From Eubacterium sp. (GTDB taxonomy: Bacteria; Bacillota; Clostridia; Oscillospirales; Acutalibacteraceae), in assembly GCA_029050995.1 (NCBI GenBank), contig JAIDLO010000058.1, positions 1-12,927 of the forward strand: a DNA stretch of 12,927 nucleotides. Direction: 5' to 3'. The translations under genes were made by a program, and so were the position numbers. Shown here piece after piece: positions 6,709 through 12,927 of the stretch. The stretch's first letter is position 1, and each line of letters opens with the position of its first letter. Under the pieces are notes generated by a model, which was not told where the DNA came from, made no database searches, and saw nothing but the letters and a program-made list of their open reading frames with translations.

Positions 6709-7487
6709 ACCGTTCCCCTTAATTCAGCAAGCTTTGCATTTTTATCCTCTGCACGCATAAGCGTTTCGCCAATCAGCACGGCATCTGCGCCGATTTCACG
6801 GAGCTTTGCAACATCATCAGCATTTTGAACACCGCTTTCGGAAACAAAAAGAACATCACTTGGAATCAGACTGCGAAGCTTTTTGCTGTTATCCGTATCA
6901 ACAGAGAAATCCTTTAAATTGCGATTGTTAACACCTATCATTCTTGCGCCTGCATTCAGCGCCATTCTTATCTCATTTTCATCATGTGCTTCAACCAAAG
7001 CAGACATCCCAAGGCTGTCACAAATCTGAATATATTCCTTGATTTGTTCTTCCGAAAGAATAGAGCATATAAGAAGAACAGCTGAAGCGCCTAAAACCTT
7101 AGCTTCATAAATCATATATTCATCAACTGTAAAATCTTTTCTGATACACGGAATGGAAACAGACTCTGCAATTTCCTTTAAGTATGCATTACTGCCAAGA
7201 AACCATTTCGGCTCTGTTAAAACAGAAATGCAGTCTGCGCCTGCCTGCTCATATTCCTTTGCAATTTGAAGATAAGAGAAATCCTCGGCAATAATGCCTT
7301 TTGACGGCGAAGCCTTTTTACATTCACAGATAAAGGAAATATCTTTTTTCTTCAAAGCGTTTTCAAATTCAAAATTGCCCTTAGGAAGCTTTAATGCCTG
7401 CTGCTTGATTGTATCGGCAGAAACGGACTTTTTTAAAAGTTCAACTCTTTCTCTTGCATAATCTGCAAGCTTATCAAGTATCGTCAT
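6705..7487 (-). CDS. trpC: Indole-3-glycerol phosphate synthase
   Basis: Closes the indole ring: CdRP is decarboxylated and dehydrated to indole-3-glycerol phosphate. The 260 residues match the monofunctional enzyme. Conserved motifs appear in order: ICECKKASPSKG (53-64) with the catalytic Glu55 and a Lys, SVLTEP (88-93), IRKDF (115-119) with the general-acid Lys117, LVEAHDE (164-170) with Glu166, IGVNNRNLKDF (184-194), and VSESG (215-219) followed by the phosphate-binding LIGETLM (238-244). It starts 10 bases after the trpD stop. Its ribosome site AGAGG (7494-7498) sits on the trpD stop region, which suggests coupling. Its stop overlaps trpF by four bases. Confidence 0.96.
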   Translation of the reverse strand: MTILDKLADYARERVELLKKSVSADTIKQQALKLPKGNFEFENALKKKDISFICECKKASPSKGIIAEDFSYLQIAKEYEQAGADCISVLTEPKWFLGSNAYLKEIAESVSIPCIRKDFTVDEYMIYEAKVLGASAVLLICSILSEEQIKEYIQICDSLGMSALVEAHDENEIRMALNAGARMIGVNNRNLKDFSVDTDNSKKLRSLIPSDVLFVSESGVQNADDVAKLREIGADAVLIGETLMRAEDKNAKLAELRGTV

Positions 7488-7497
7488 AAGTTACCTC

Positions 7498-8514
7498 TTA
7501 GCTGTTGCTGATTTCAATGAATTTATCAAGCGTTTCAAGGGCTTTGCCGCTGTCTATAATCTCAGCAGCAAGCTCTATGCCTTCTTTCAGGCTATCTGCT
7601 TTTCCGTAAATATAAAGTGATGCGCCTGCATTCATTAAAACAGCATTACGCTTTGGTCCTTTTGCGCCACCTAAGATATCGCGTGTAGTCTTTGCATTTT
7701 CAGCAGGTGTGCCGCCCTTGAGCTCTTCTTTTGTACAACGCTCAAATCCGAAATCCTCCGGTGTAATCGTATAGGATTTAAACCAGCCGTCTTTAAATTC
7801 ACAAACCGTAGTCGGTGCACTCATTGAGATTTCATCCAATTTATCCTGTCCGTAAACAACCATACCTCTTTTAACGCCAAGGCTGATAAGAACCTGTGCA
7901 AGCGGCTCTGCAAGGTATTCATCATAAACACCAAGAAGCTGATATTTCGGACTGCCCGGGTTTGTTAACGGACCTAAAATATTAAACACGGTTCTGAAAC
8001 CAAGTTCCTTTCTGATCGGACCAACATATTTCATTGAAGTGTGGTATTTCTGTGCAAAGAAAAAGCACATACCAACCTTTTCCAATAATTCTCTGCACTT
8101 TTCAGGGCTTTGCTCAATATTTACGCCAAGTGCTTCAAGGCAGTCTGCTGTTCCGCACTGAGAGGAAGCCGCTCTGTTTCCATGCTTTGCAACCTTTATT
8201 CCGCCTGCTGCTGCAACAAGTGCAGAGGTTGTTGAAATATTAAAGCTGCCTGCGTTATCTCCGCCTGTGCCTACGATTTCAAAAAGCTCCAAATCTGTTT
8301 CAAGCTTTGTTGCGTGATCTCTCATAGCAGCGGCACAGCCTGCAATTTCATCCGTTGTTTCTGCCTTTGCACTTTTTGTTGACAGCGCAGCAAGAAAAGC
8401 CGAATTCTGCGTTGGCGTTGTTTCTCCGCTCATAATTTCATTGATAACACTGTATGCCTCATCATAAGTTAAATCTTCTTTATTCACAATTTTAACAATA
8501 GCCTCTTTAATCAT
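7498..8514 (-). CDS. trpD: Anthranilate phosphoribosyltransferase
   Basis: Transfers the phosphoribosyl group of PRPP to anthranilate, the second committed step. It is the stand-alone 338-residue form, not fused to the glutamine amidotransferase as in E. coli. An N-terminal helical domain carries the anthranilate side. The nucleoside-phosphorylase-like domain has GTGGD (82-86), NIST (92-95), KHGNRAASS (110-118), GPLTNP (181-186) and the metal-binding pair Asp227-Glu228 in LDEIS. The PRPP-binding set is complete, so the enzyme should be active. A near-consensus AAAGGAG site (8523-8529) lies inside the end of trpG, and only 2 bases separate the trpG stop from this ATG. Confidence 0.96.
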   Translation of the reverse strand: MIKEAIVKIVNKEDLTYDEAYSVINEIMSGETTPTQNSAFLAALSTKSAKAETTDEIAGCAAAMRDHATKLETDLELFEIVGTGGDNAGSFNISTTSALVAAAGGIKVAKHGNRAASSQCGTADCLEALGVNIEQSPEKCRELLEKVGMCFFFAQKYHTSMKYVGPIRKELGFRTVFNILGPLTNPGSPKYQLLGVYDEYLAEPLAQVLISLGVKRGMVVYGQDKLDEISMSAPTTVCEFKDGWFKSYTITPEDFGFERCTKEELKGGTPAENAKTTRDILGGAKGPKRNAVLMNAGASLYIYGKADSLKEGIELAAEIIDSGKALETLDKFIEISNS

Positions 8515-8516
8515 TT

Positions 8517-9086
8517 CTATATCTCCTTTATAAAATTCGTAAGCATTTGTTTGCCGTTTGGTGTCAGTATAGATTCGGGGTGAAACTGCACACCGTATAT
8601 CTTATATTCTTTATGCTGAACTGCCATGATTTCGCCGTCAGCCGTTTTTGCAGTTATCATCAGACAATCGGGCATTGTTTTTTCATCTGCCGCAAGAGAA
8701 TGATAACGGGCAACAGGAGCGGTTTCGGGGCAGTTTTTAAACAGCAGAGTATCTGTGTTTAATACCGCATCCGACTGCTTTCCGTGCATAAGCCTTTTTG
8801 CATAAGTAACTGTTGCGCCGAAAGCAGAACATATAGCCTGATGACCGAGGCAGACACCCAAAATCGGTATTTCACTGCCAAGCTTTTTAACAACATCTAT
8901 GATAACGCCTGCATCCTCCGGTCTGCCCGGACCGGGGGACAAAATAATTCTGCTTGGGTTTAAAGCCTTTATTTCCTCAACAGTTAATTCATCATTTCGG
9001 ATAACCTTTATATCCGCTTCAATCTCGCCGATGAGCTGATAAAGATTATACGAAAAGCTGTCATAATTATCTATAAGTAAAATCAT
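8517..9086 (-). CDS. trpG: Anthranilate synthase component II, glutamine amidotransferase
   Basis: Class I glutamine amidotransferase that hydrolyses glutamine and passes ammonia to TrpE for anthranilate synthesis. The 189 residues are the usual length for the unfused subunit. The catalytic triad is Cys79 in GVCLGHQ, with His169 and Glu171 in QFHPES. DNYDSF (6-11) and SPGPGRPEDAG (50-60) are typical, and LMHGK (99-103) and HPESILTPNGKQM (169-181) are typical of TrpG/PabA. PabA-like dual use in folate synthesis cannot be excluded from sequence, but the location between trpE and trpD argues for the trp role. A GGAGGAGG-type ribosome site precedes the ATG, which overlaps the trpE stop by four bases (ATGA). 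Confidence 0.95.
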   Translation of the reverse strand: MILLIDNYDSFSYNLYQLIGEIEADIKVIRNDELTVEEIKALNPSRIILSPGPGRPEDAGVIIDVVKKLGSEIPILGVCLGHQAICSAFGATVTYAKRLMHGKQSDAVLNTDTLLFKNCPETAPVARYHSLAADEKTMPDCLMITAKTADGEIMAVQHKEYKIYGVQFHPESILTPNGKQMLTNFIKEI

Positions 9087-10549
9087 AAATCCGCCTCCTC
9101 CGCAAGCTTGAGGGCATTTACAACTGCCTTTGCCTTATTTATACATTCATTATATTCCTTTTCAGGATCTGAATCCGCAACAATGCCTGCTCCGCTTCTT
9201 ACAAACACCTTGCCGTTTTTCTTATATGCAATTCTGATTGCAATGCAGGTATCCATATTTCCGGAAAAATCAATATAGCCGATTGCACCGCCGTATATTC
9301 CACGCTTATTATTTTCAAGCTCTGCAATCAGCTGACACGCTCTGATTTTCGGAGCACCCGAAAGTGTTCCTGCAGGAAGCACAGCTTCTATCGCATTCAG
9401 CGCATCATACTCTTCTTTAATCTCTCCCCTTACGGTTGAGCCGATATGCATAACATGGGAATATCTTTCAATAGAATGAAGCTTTTCAACCTGAACAGAG
9501 CCGAATTTGCTGATTTTTCCCAAATCATTTCTGCCGAGATCAACAAGCATATTATGCTCTGCAAGTTCCTTTTCATCAGCAAGAAGCCCGGCTTCTAGTG
9601 CCTGATCCTCTTCTTCCGTTTTTCCTCTCGGTCTTGTGCCTGCAAGCGGGAAAGTATGAAGCACGCCGTTTTCAAGTTTAACAAGCGTTTCGGGGGAAGC
9701 ACCTGCAACCTCAACATCCGTGCCCGAAAAATAAAACATATACGGAGAAGGATTGATTGTTCTGAGCATTCTGTAGGTATTAAGCAGGCTTCCCTCAAAC
9801 GGAGCCGATAATCTGTTTGACAGAACAATCTGGAAAATATCGCCCTCTTTAATATGATGCTTTGCCTTTTCAACCATTTCACAGTATTTTTCCTGATTGA
9901 AAAGAGGGATTACCTCACCAAGCAGATGACCGTTTTCCTCTTTCTTCTTTTCGCCGTTTTTGAGCAAATCCGCAAGCTGCCTTAATTCCATAACAGCTTT
10001 GTTATACTGCGGTTCAACATCATCAAGCTTGATATTCACAATCAGAATGATTTTCTGCTTGAAATTATCAAAAGCAATAACCTTGTCAAAAAGCATTAAA
10101 TCAACATCTTTGAATTCCTCATTATCCTCAACTGCAATTTTAACAGACGGCTCACTGTAAGCAAGATAATCATAGGAAAAGTATCCTACAAGACCACCCG
10201 TAAAGGACGGAAGATAATCAAACTTAGGACTTTTATAATCGCTGAGAATCTGGCGAAGAAAATCAGACGGATTCTCTGTTTTAAGCTTTATGCCCCCTGC
10301 TGTCATTTCTCCGTTTATGCAGGTTATTTCCATTTTCGGGTCAAAGCCCATAAAGGTGTATCTGCCCCATTTTTCATTCTGCTGGGCAGATTCAAGCATA
10401 TAGCAATGTGTTGAAACATTTTTAAGTATCTTCATTGCTTCAATCGGCGTACAGATATCCGAAAGAATTTCACAGCTTACGGGAAGCACCTTGTATTTCC
10501 CTGCTTTCGCAATTTCCTTTACCTTATCTATTTCAGGTAAGAATTTCAT
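9083..10549 (-). CDS. trpE: Anthranilate synthase component I
   Basis: Converts chorismate and ammonia (from TrpG) to anthranilate and pyruvate, the committed step. I place the start at ATG 10549 (MKFLPEIDKV, 488 residues). It has a GAAAGG site at 10560-10565, and the longer reading from 10627 would run through the riboswitch terminator. The N-terminal domain keeps the allosteric tryptophan-site signature, with LES at 52-54 followed by the conserved GRYTFMGF (62-69), so feedback inhibition is likely. The chorismate-binding domain (about 215-480) shows SGTDVEVAGASPE (275-287), PLAGTRPRG (301-309), DLGRND (337-342), LPAGTLSGAPK (391-401), IYGGAIGY (418-425) and RSGAGIVADS (451-460). As first gene it sits directly behind the T-box leader. 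Confidence 0.96.
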   Translation of the reverse strand: MKFLPEIDKVKEIAKAGKYKVLPVSCEILSDICTPIEAMKILKNVSTHCYMLESAQQNEKWGRYTFMGFDPKMEITCINGEMTAGGIKLKTENPSDFLRQILSDYKSPKFDYLPSFTGGLVGYFSYDYLAYSEPSVKIAVEDNEEFKDVDLMLFDKVIAFDNFKQKIILIVNIKLDDVEPQYNKAVMELRQLADLLKNGEKKKEENGHLLGEVIPLFNQEKYCEMVEKAKHHIKEGDIFQIVLSNRLSAPFEGSLLNTYRMLRTINPSPYMFYFSGTDVEVAGASPETLVKLENGVLHTFPLAGTRPRGKTEEEDQALEAGLLADEKELAEHNMLVDLGRNDLGKISKFGSVQVEKLHSIERYSHVMHIGSTVRGEIKEEYDALNAIEAVLPAGTLSGAPKIRACQLIAELENNKRGIYGGAIGYIDFSGNMDTCIAIRIAYKKNGKVFVRSGAGIVADSDPEKEYNECINKAKAVVNALKLAEEADL

Positions 10550-10581
10550 ATTGAGCCAACCTTTCTTTCTGCCAATACAAC

Positions 10582-10622
10582 AAAAAACGCCCTTGACAGA
10601 ATTTAATCTTCTGTCAAGGACG
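10582..10622 (-). terminator. T-box regulated terminator before trpE
   Basis: A 14-bp stem with one G-U pair (minus-strand CGTCCTTGACAGAA with TTCTGTCAAGGGCG; plus positions 10609-10622 and 10588-10601) and a 7-nt loop is followed at once by six T (10582-10587). Its 5' arm contains the CCTTGA that the antiterminator sequesters. It ends about 30 bases before trpE. Confidence 0.93.
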
Positions 10623-10635
10623 AACAAAATCTTAT

Positions 10636-10650
10636 CCGCGGTGCCACCTT
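10636..10650 (-). promoter_or_regulatory. T-box antiterminator consensus sequence
   Basis: The minus strand reads AAGGTGGCACCGCGG, the hallmark 14-15 nt element of T-box leaders. UGGC inside it is the bulge that captures the free NCCA end of uncharged tRNA. C at the fourth position predicts tRNA with discriminator G, consistent with tRNA-Trp. Confidence 0.93.
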
Positions 10651-10879
10651 GATTTCATGGGACTTCCCACACACTTAGCAGAATACATACATATTCCCGG
10701 CAACTCACGCATGCCCTCTCGTTGCAGAATACTCTGTAATACAAATTACATTTGACTGCACCCTCAGCGGTCCATTTGACAACTTGTTTCTTACCCGACT
10801 CTCAGCATCGCAGGCTCTCTGTAAAGGCATCATTGCCGTTATCTCCGCGTCAACGGTTTAACCTTATTAATTTGAGAGT

Positions 10880-10908
10880 ATTATAACACTGCATTTTATC
10901 AAAGTCAA
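10880..10908 (-). promoter_or_regulatory. Sigma-A-type promoter of the trp operon
   Basis: Minus-strand TTGACT (10908-10903), a 17-bp spacer and a perfect TATAAT (10885-10880). Transcription should start near 10873, giving a leader of about 290 nt before the T-box terminator. One mismatch from consensus makes this a strong promoter, which fits control by attenuation rather than by initiation. Confidence 0.88.
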
Positions 10909-10929
10909 CCCCCAATTAAAGCGGTTGAC
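10904..10929. repeat. Inverted repeat across the two divergent -35 boxes
   Basis: GTCAACC (10904-10910) and GGTTGAC (10923-10929) form a perfect 7-bp inverted repeat, 12 bases apart. Each arm covers most of one -35 hexamer. It may simply reflect two similar back-to-back promoters, or it may be an operator. Confidence 0.5.
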
Positions 10930-10953
10930 ACAAAAGTTAATCCTTGATATGAT
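10925..10953 (+). promoter_or_regulatory. Sigma-A-type promoter of the GH20 gene
   Basis: Consensus TTGACA (10925-10930), a 17-bp spacer and TATGAT (10948-10953). Transcription should start near 10960, leaving a short leader of about 34 bases before ATG 10994. It is arranged back to back with the trp promoter. Confidence 0.85.
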
Positions 10954-10993
10954 TGTATTAATTCATATTTTCATTTTTATTAAGGGGCAAATT

Positions 10994-12927
10994 ATGAAAA
11001 GCAAAAACATACCTTCTATACTATTTAAAGTAGAGAACGAAAAAATCAAAAAAAGTTTAATTTCAGACGGCTGGGAAGCTGAATTTATAGGTTCAAGCAT
11101 TCCGCAGATTGTTAACGATAATTTGACAATCCATACGCCGCTGAACGATACAGAGGTTATTCTTTCATACAGATGTAAAAAAGGCGAAGAAACTACTGAC
11201 AAGAATTTTACTTTACAGATAAAAGGTACTTACGGAAAGGCAGAAAGAAAGCCGAACATTATACCAGAGCCTGCACAATGGCACGCAACAGGCGGAATCT
11301 TCAAAGCTGATTTATCCTATACCTGCTGTAACGAATTAAGCGAGGTTTCAAGCGGTTTTGCAGAAGAATTTGAACTTAAAACAGGAAAAAGAATAGAGAA
11401 AAAAGAAAGCGGAAGCATTTCCTTTTCAATCAATCCCGAGCTTGCATATCTCGGCAAAGAGGGATATGAAATTAAATGCACCGAACATCAAGTAAAGGTA
11501 GAAAGCTTTACAGAGTTAGGTGCTATCTGGGCAGGAAAAAGCATTATTCAAATCCTGCTTCAAGGGATTTTTCCATGCGGAATTATGCGTGATTATCCAA
11601 GATACAGTGTTCGTGGATTTATGCTTGATGTAGGCAGACGCCCTGTTTCAATGGATATGCTCAAAAAGATCGTAAACAGTATGGCATTTTATAAAATGAA
11701 TGATTTTCAGGTTCATTTAAGTGATAATTACATATGGCTTGAGGACTATGCCGAAAACGGCGATGAAAGCACCTTTGACGCTTATCAGGCATTCCGCCTT
11801 GAAAGCGCATTAAAAAATGATAAGGGCGAAACGGCTACCGCAAAGGACTACAGCTACTCAAAAAAGGAATTCAGAGCATTTATTGAATGGGCTAAAACAA
11901 AGGGTGTTTCCATTACGCCTGAAATAGATATGCCTGCGCACGCGCTTGCATTTACCAAGGTATTTCCCGAATATGCAGTTTACAACGAGGTTTCCCCTCT
12001 TATGAAAAAAAGACCGCTTACAGATCATATTAATGTTGCAGAGCCGAAAGCTGTTGAATTTATCAAGCGTATTTTTGATGATTATACAAAAGGAGACAAT
12101 CCTGTTTTCCCAAGCGGAACTGCCGTTCATATCGGCGCAGATGAATTTTTGAGCGATTACAGCGCTTACCGCAGATTTATCAACGATATTGTTCCATATA
12201 TAAAAGAAACCAATCCTGTTCGCCTATGGGGCAGCCTTTCCTGGATAAAAGACGAGCCTGAAACGCCAATTGCTGAAGAAGCAATCAAGGATGTTCAGAT
12301 GAACTTATGGTCAAGCGACTGGGCAGACGGCAGAGAAATGTATGATATGGGCTATAAGCTCATTAACACGATTGACTTTTTAACCTATATGGTGCCGAAC
12401 GGAACAAAAATAAGAGCGCCGTATATGGACTTTGTAAACAAAAGCATAGCATTTAAAAAGTTTGAGCCAAGCAGAGTCAGACTTAAAAACAGAAAGTATG
12501 TAGATTTACCTGCCGGAAATAAGCAGGTTTTAGGCGGCTGCTATGCAATCTGGCACGATAATATTGATAAGAAAGCAAAAGGCATTAACGAACAGGATCT
12601 TTACGACAGATTTATAGACTGCGCTGCTGTTTTTGCTGAAAAGAATTGGGGCAGCTGCACAAACAAGCATTCTGCCAAAGAGGTTGAGCGTGCCGTGCGT
12701 GCTATAAAAACCTCCATTAAAAAAGATAAAACAGAATTTATGCCTATCAAAAATATTGATTTAACAGGCGGTAAATGCTTTGTTGAAAGCGGATGCAAAA
12801 AGCTTGAAACAGGAACAAAACTGAAGCTCTCCATTGAATTCAAAGAGGTTGTTCCGAATCAGATTATTATGGAAGCAGACGCTCCATACGGAACATGGAA
12901 CTTATACTCATCTAACGAGTCCCACTA
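10994..12927 (+). CDS. Glycoside hydrolase family 20 beta-N-acetylhexosaminidase, 3' end outside the window
   Basis: Removes terminal beta-linked GlcNAc or GalNAc from glycans by substrate-assisted catalysis. At least 644 codons are open to the right edge. ATG 10994 is preceded by AAGGGG 6 bases upstream. Residues 1 to about 80 form an extra beta-rich region, perhaps a degenerate bacterial Ig-like domain. The GH20 part begins near 87 (PNIIPEPAQW) and continues as a barrel: RGFMLDVGRRP (207-217, with the sugar-binding Arg207), QVHLSDNYIW, TPEIDMPAHA, and HIGADE (379-384) with the catalytic pair Asp383-Glu384. The barrel ends with WSSDWADG and GGCYAIWHDN. The tail from about 583 is not recognised. 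There is no signal peptide, so the enzyme is probably cytoplasmic and acts on imported oligosaccharides. GlcNAc versus GalNAc versus lacto-N-biose specificity cannot be told. Confidence 0.9.
   Translation, partial: MKSKNIPSILFKVENEKIKKSLISDGWEAEFIGSSIPQIVNDNLTIHTPLNDTEVILSYRCKKGEETTDKNFTLQIKGTYGKAERKPNIIPEPAQWHATGGIFKADLSYTCCNELSEVSSGFAEEFELKTGKRIEKKESGSISFSINPELAYLGKEGYEIKCTEHQVKVESFTELGAIWAGKSIIQILLQGIFPCGIMRDYPRYSVRGFMLDVGRRPVSMDMLKKIVNSMAFYKMNDFQVHLSDNYIWLEDYAENGDESTFDAYQAFRLESALKNDKGETATAKDYSYSKKEFRAFIEWAKTKGVSITPEIDMPAHALAFTKVFPEYAVYNEVSPLMKKRPLTDHINVAEPKAVEFIKRIFDDYTKGDNPVFPSGTAVHIGADEFLSDYSAYRRFINDIVPYIKETNPVRLWGSLSWIKDEPETPIAEEAIKDVQMNLWSSDWADGREMYDMGYKLINTIDFLTYMVPNGTKIRAPYMDFVNKSIAFKKFEPSRVRLKNRKYVDLPAGNKQVLGGCYAIWHDNIDKKAKGINEQDLYDRFIDCAAVFAEKNWGSCTNKHSAKEVERAVRAIKTSIKKDKTEFMPIKNIDLTGGKCFVESGCKKLETGTKLKLSIEFKEVVPNQIIMEADAPYGTWNLYSSNESH

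Larger units (their letters stand above)
10582..10873 (-). ncRNA. T-box riboswitch leader, tryptophan-specific
   Basis: Minus-strand leader RNA between the trp promoter and trpE. It should sense uncharged tRNA-Trp and permit read-through when tryptophan is scarce. Stem I elements include AGAGAG (within 10815-10821) and GCTGAGAG (10799-10806), the usual apical-loop and GA-bulge sequences. Near the stem base, GCGG pairs with CCGC (10845-10848 with 10767-10770) and GATAAC with GTTGTC (10838-10843 with 10778-10783). The loop between them presents AAATGGA, whose UGG (10774-10772) is the tryptophan specifier codon. The invariant T-box AAGGTGGCACCGCGG lies at 10650-10636. Its UGGC would pair with a GCCA acceptor end, as expected for a discriminator G. 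TCAAGG (10652-10647) can pair with CCTTGA of the terminator arm, giving the mutually exclusive antiterminator. The 5' end is estimated from the promoter. Confidence 0.95.

Noticed and set aside
10550..10627. Longer trpE reading with 26 extra residues starting at 10627
   Set aside because: The extra codons cover the T-box terminator hairpin and U-tract, give an atypical N-terminus, and lack the ribosome site that ATG 10549 has.
10628..10880. Search for a Trp-rich leader peptide in the trp leader
   Set aside because: The leader shows T-box structure instead; I found no short frame with adjacent Trp codons and a ribosome site.
11858..12130. Minus-strand open frame of 90 codons
   Set aside because: Antisense to the GH20 gene around its catalytic HIGADE region; no independent evidence.

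Overview
The window is AT-leaning bacterial DNA. Strong Shine-Dalgarno sequences, sigma-A-type promoters, a T-box riboswitch and the gene order trpEGDCFBA all point to a Firmicute. A gut-type Clostridia lineage (Ruminococcaceae/Oscillospiraceae-like) is my best guess from codon use and from the flanking carbohydrate genes; I could not test it by search.

Layout. At the left edge is a plus-strand sugar:cation symporter of the GPH family (52-1458). Its conserved N-terminal sequence runs upstream of the first ATG into an in-frame stop, so it looks frameshifted at its 5' end. A perfect hairpin terminator (1503-1530) follows. Two minus-strand genes for membrane-anchored, outward-facing proteins come next: a VanY-type zinc D,D-carboxypeptidase with a Ser/Thr-rich stalk (1562-2401), and an endonuclease/exonuclease/phosphatase-superfamily hydrolase with a cysteine cluster beside its active site (2545-3471).

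From 10908 down to about 3540, on the minus strand, lies a complete tryptophan biosynthesis operon. A consensus promoter is followed by a tryptophan T-box leader (UGG specifier, UGGC acceptor-binding bulge, 14-bp terminator), then trpE, trpG, trpD, trpC, trpF, trpB and trpA. These convert chorismate to L-tryptophan. Genes overlap by 4-8 nt or are separated by at most 10 nt. The last cistron is not a trp gene. It is a P-loop kinase resembling uridine kinase, joined to trpA by a TAATG stop/start overlap and lacking a visible Shine-Dalgarno sequence.

Divergently from the trp promoter, a second consensus promoter (10925-10953) drives a family-20 glycoside hydrolase (beta-N-acetylhexosaminidase) with no signal peptide. 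It starts at 10994 and runs off the right edge. The two promoters sit back to back, and a 7-bp inverted repeat covers most of each -35 box.

Overall this is mostly a well-understood trp operon. The least explained element is the kinase translationally coupled to trpA. I see no mobile elements, tRNA or rRNA genes, or CRISPR arrays.
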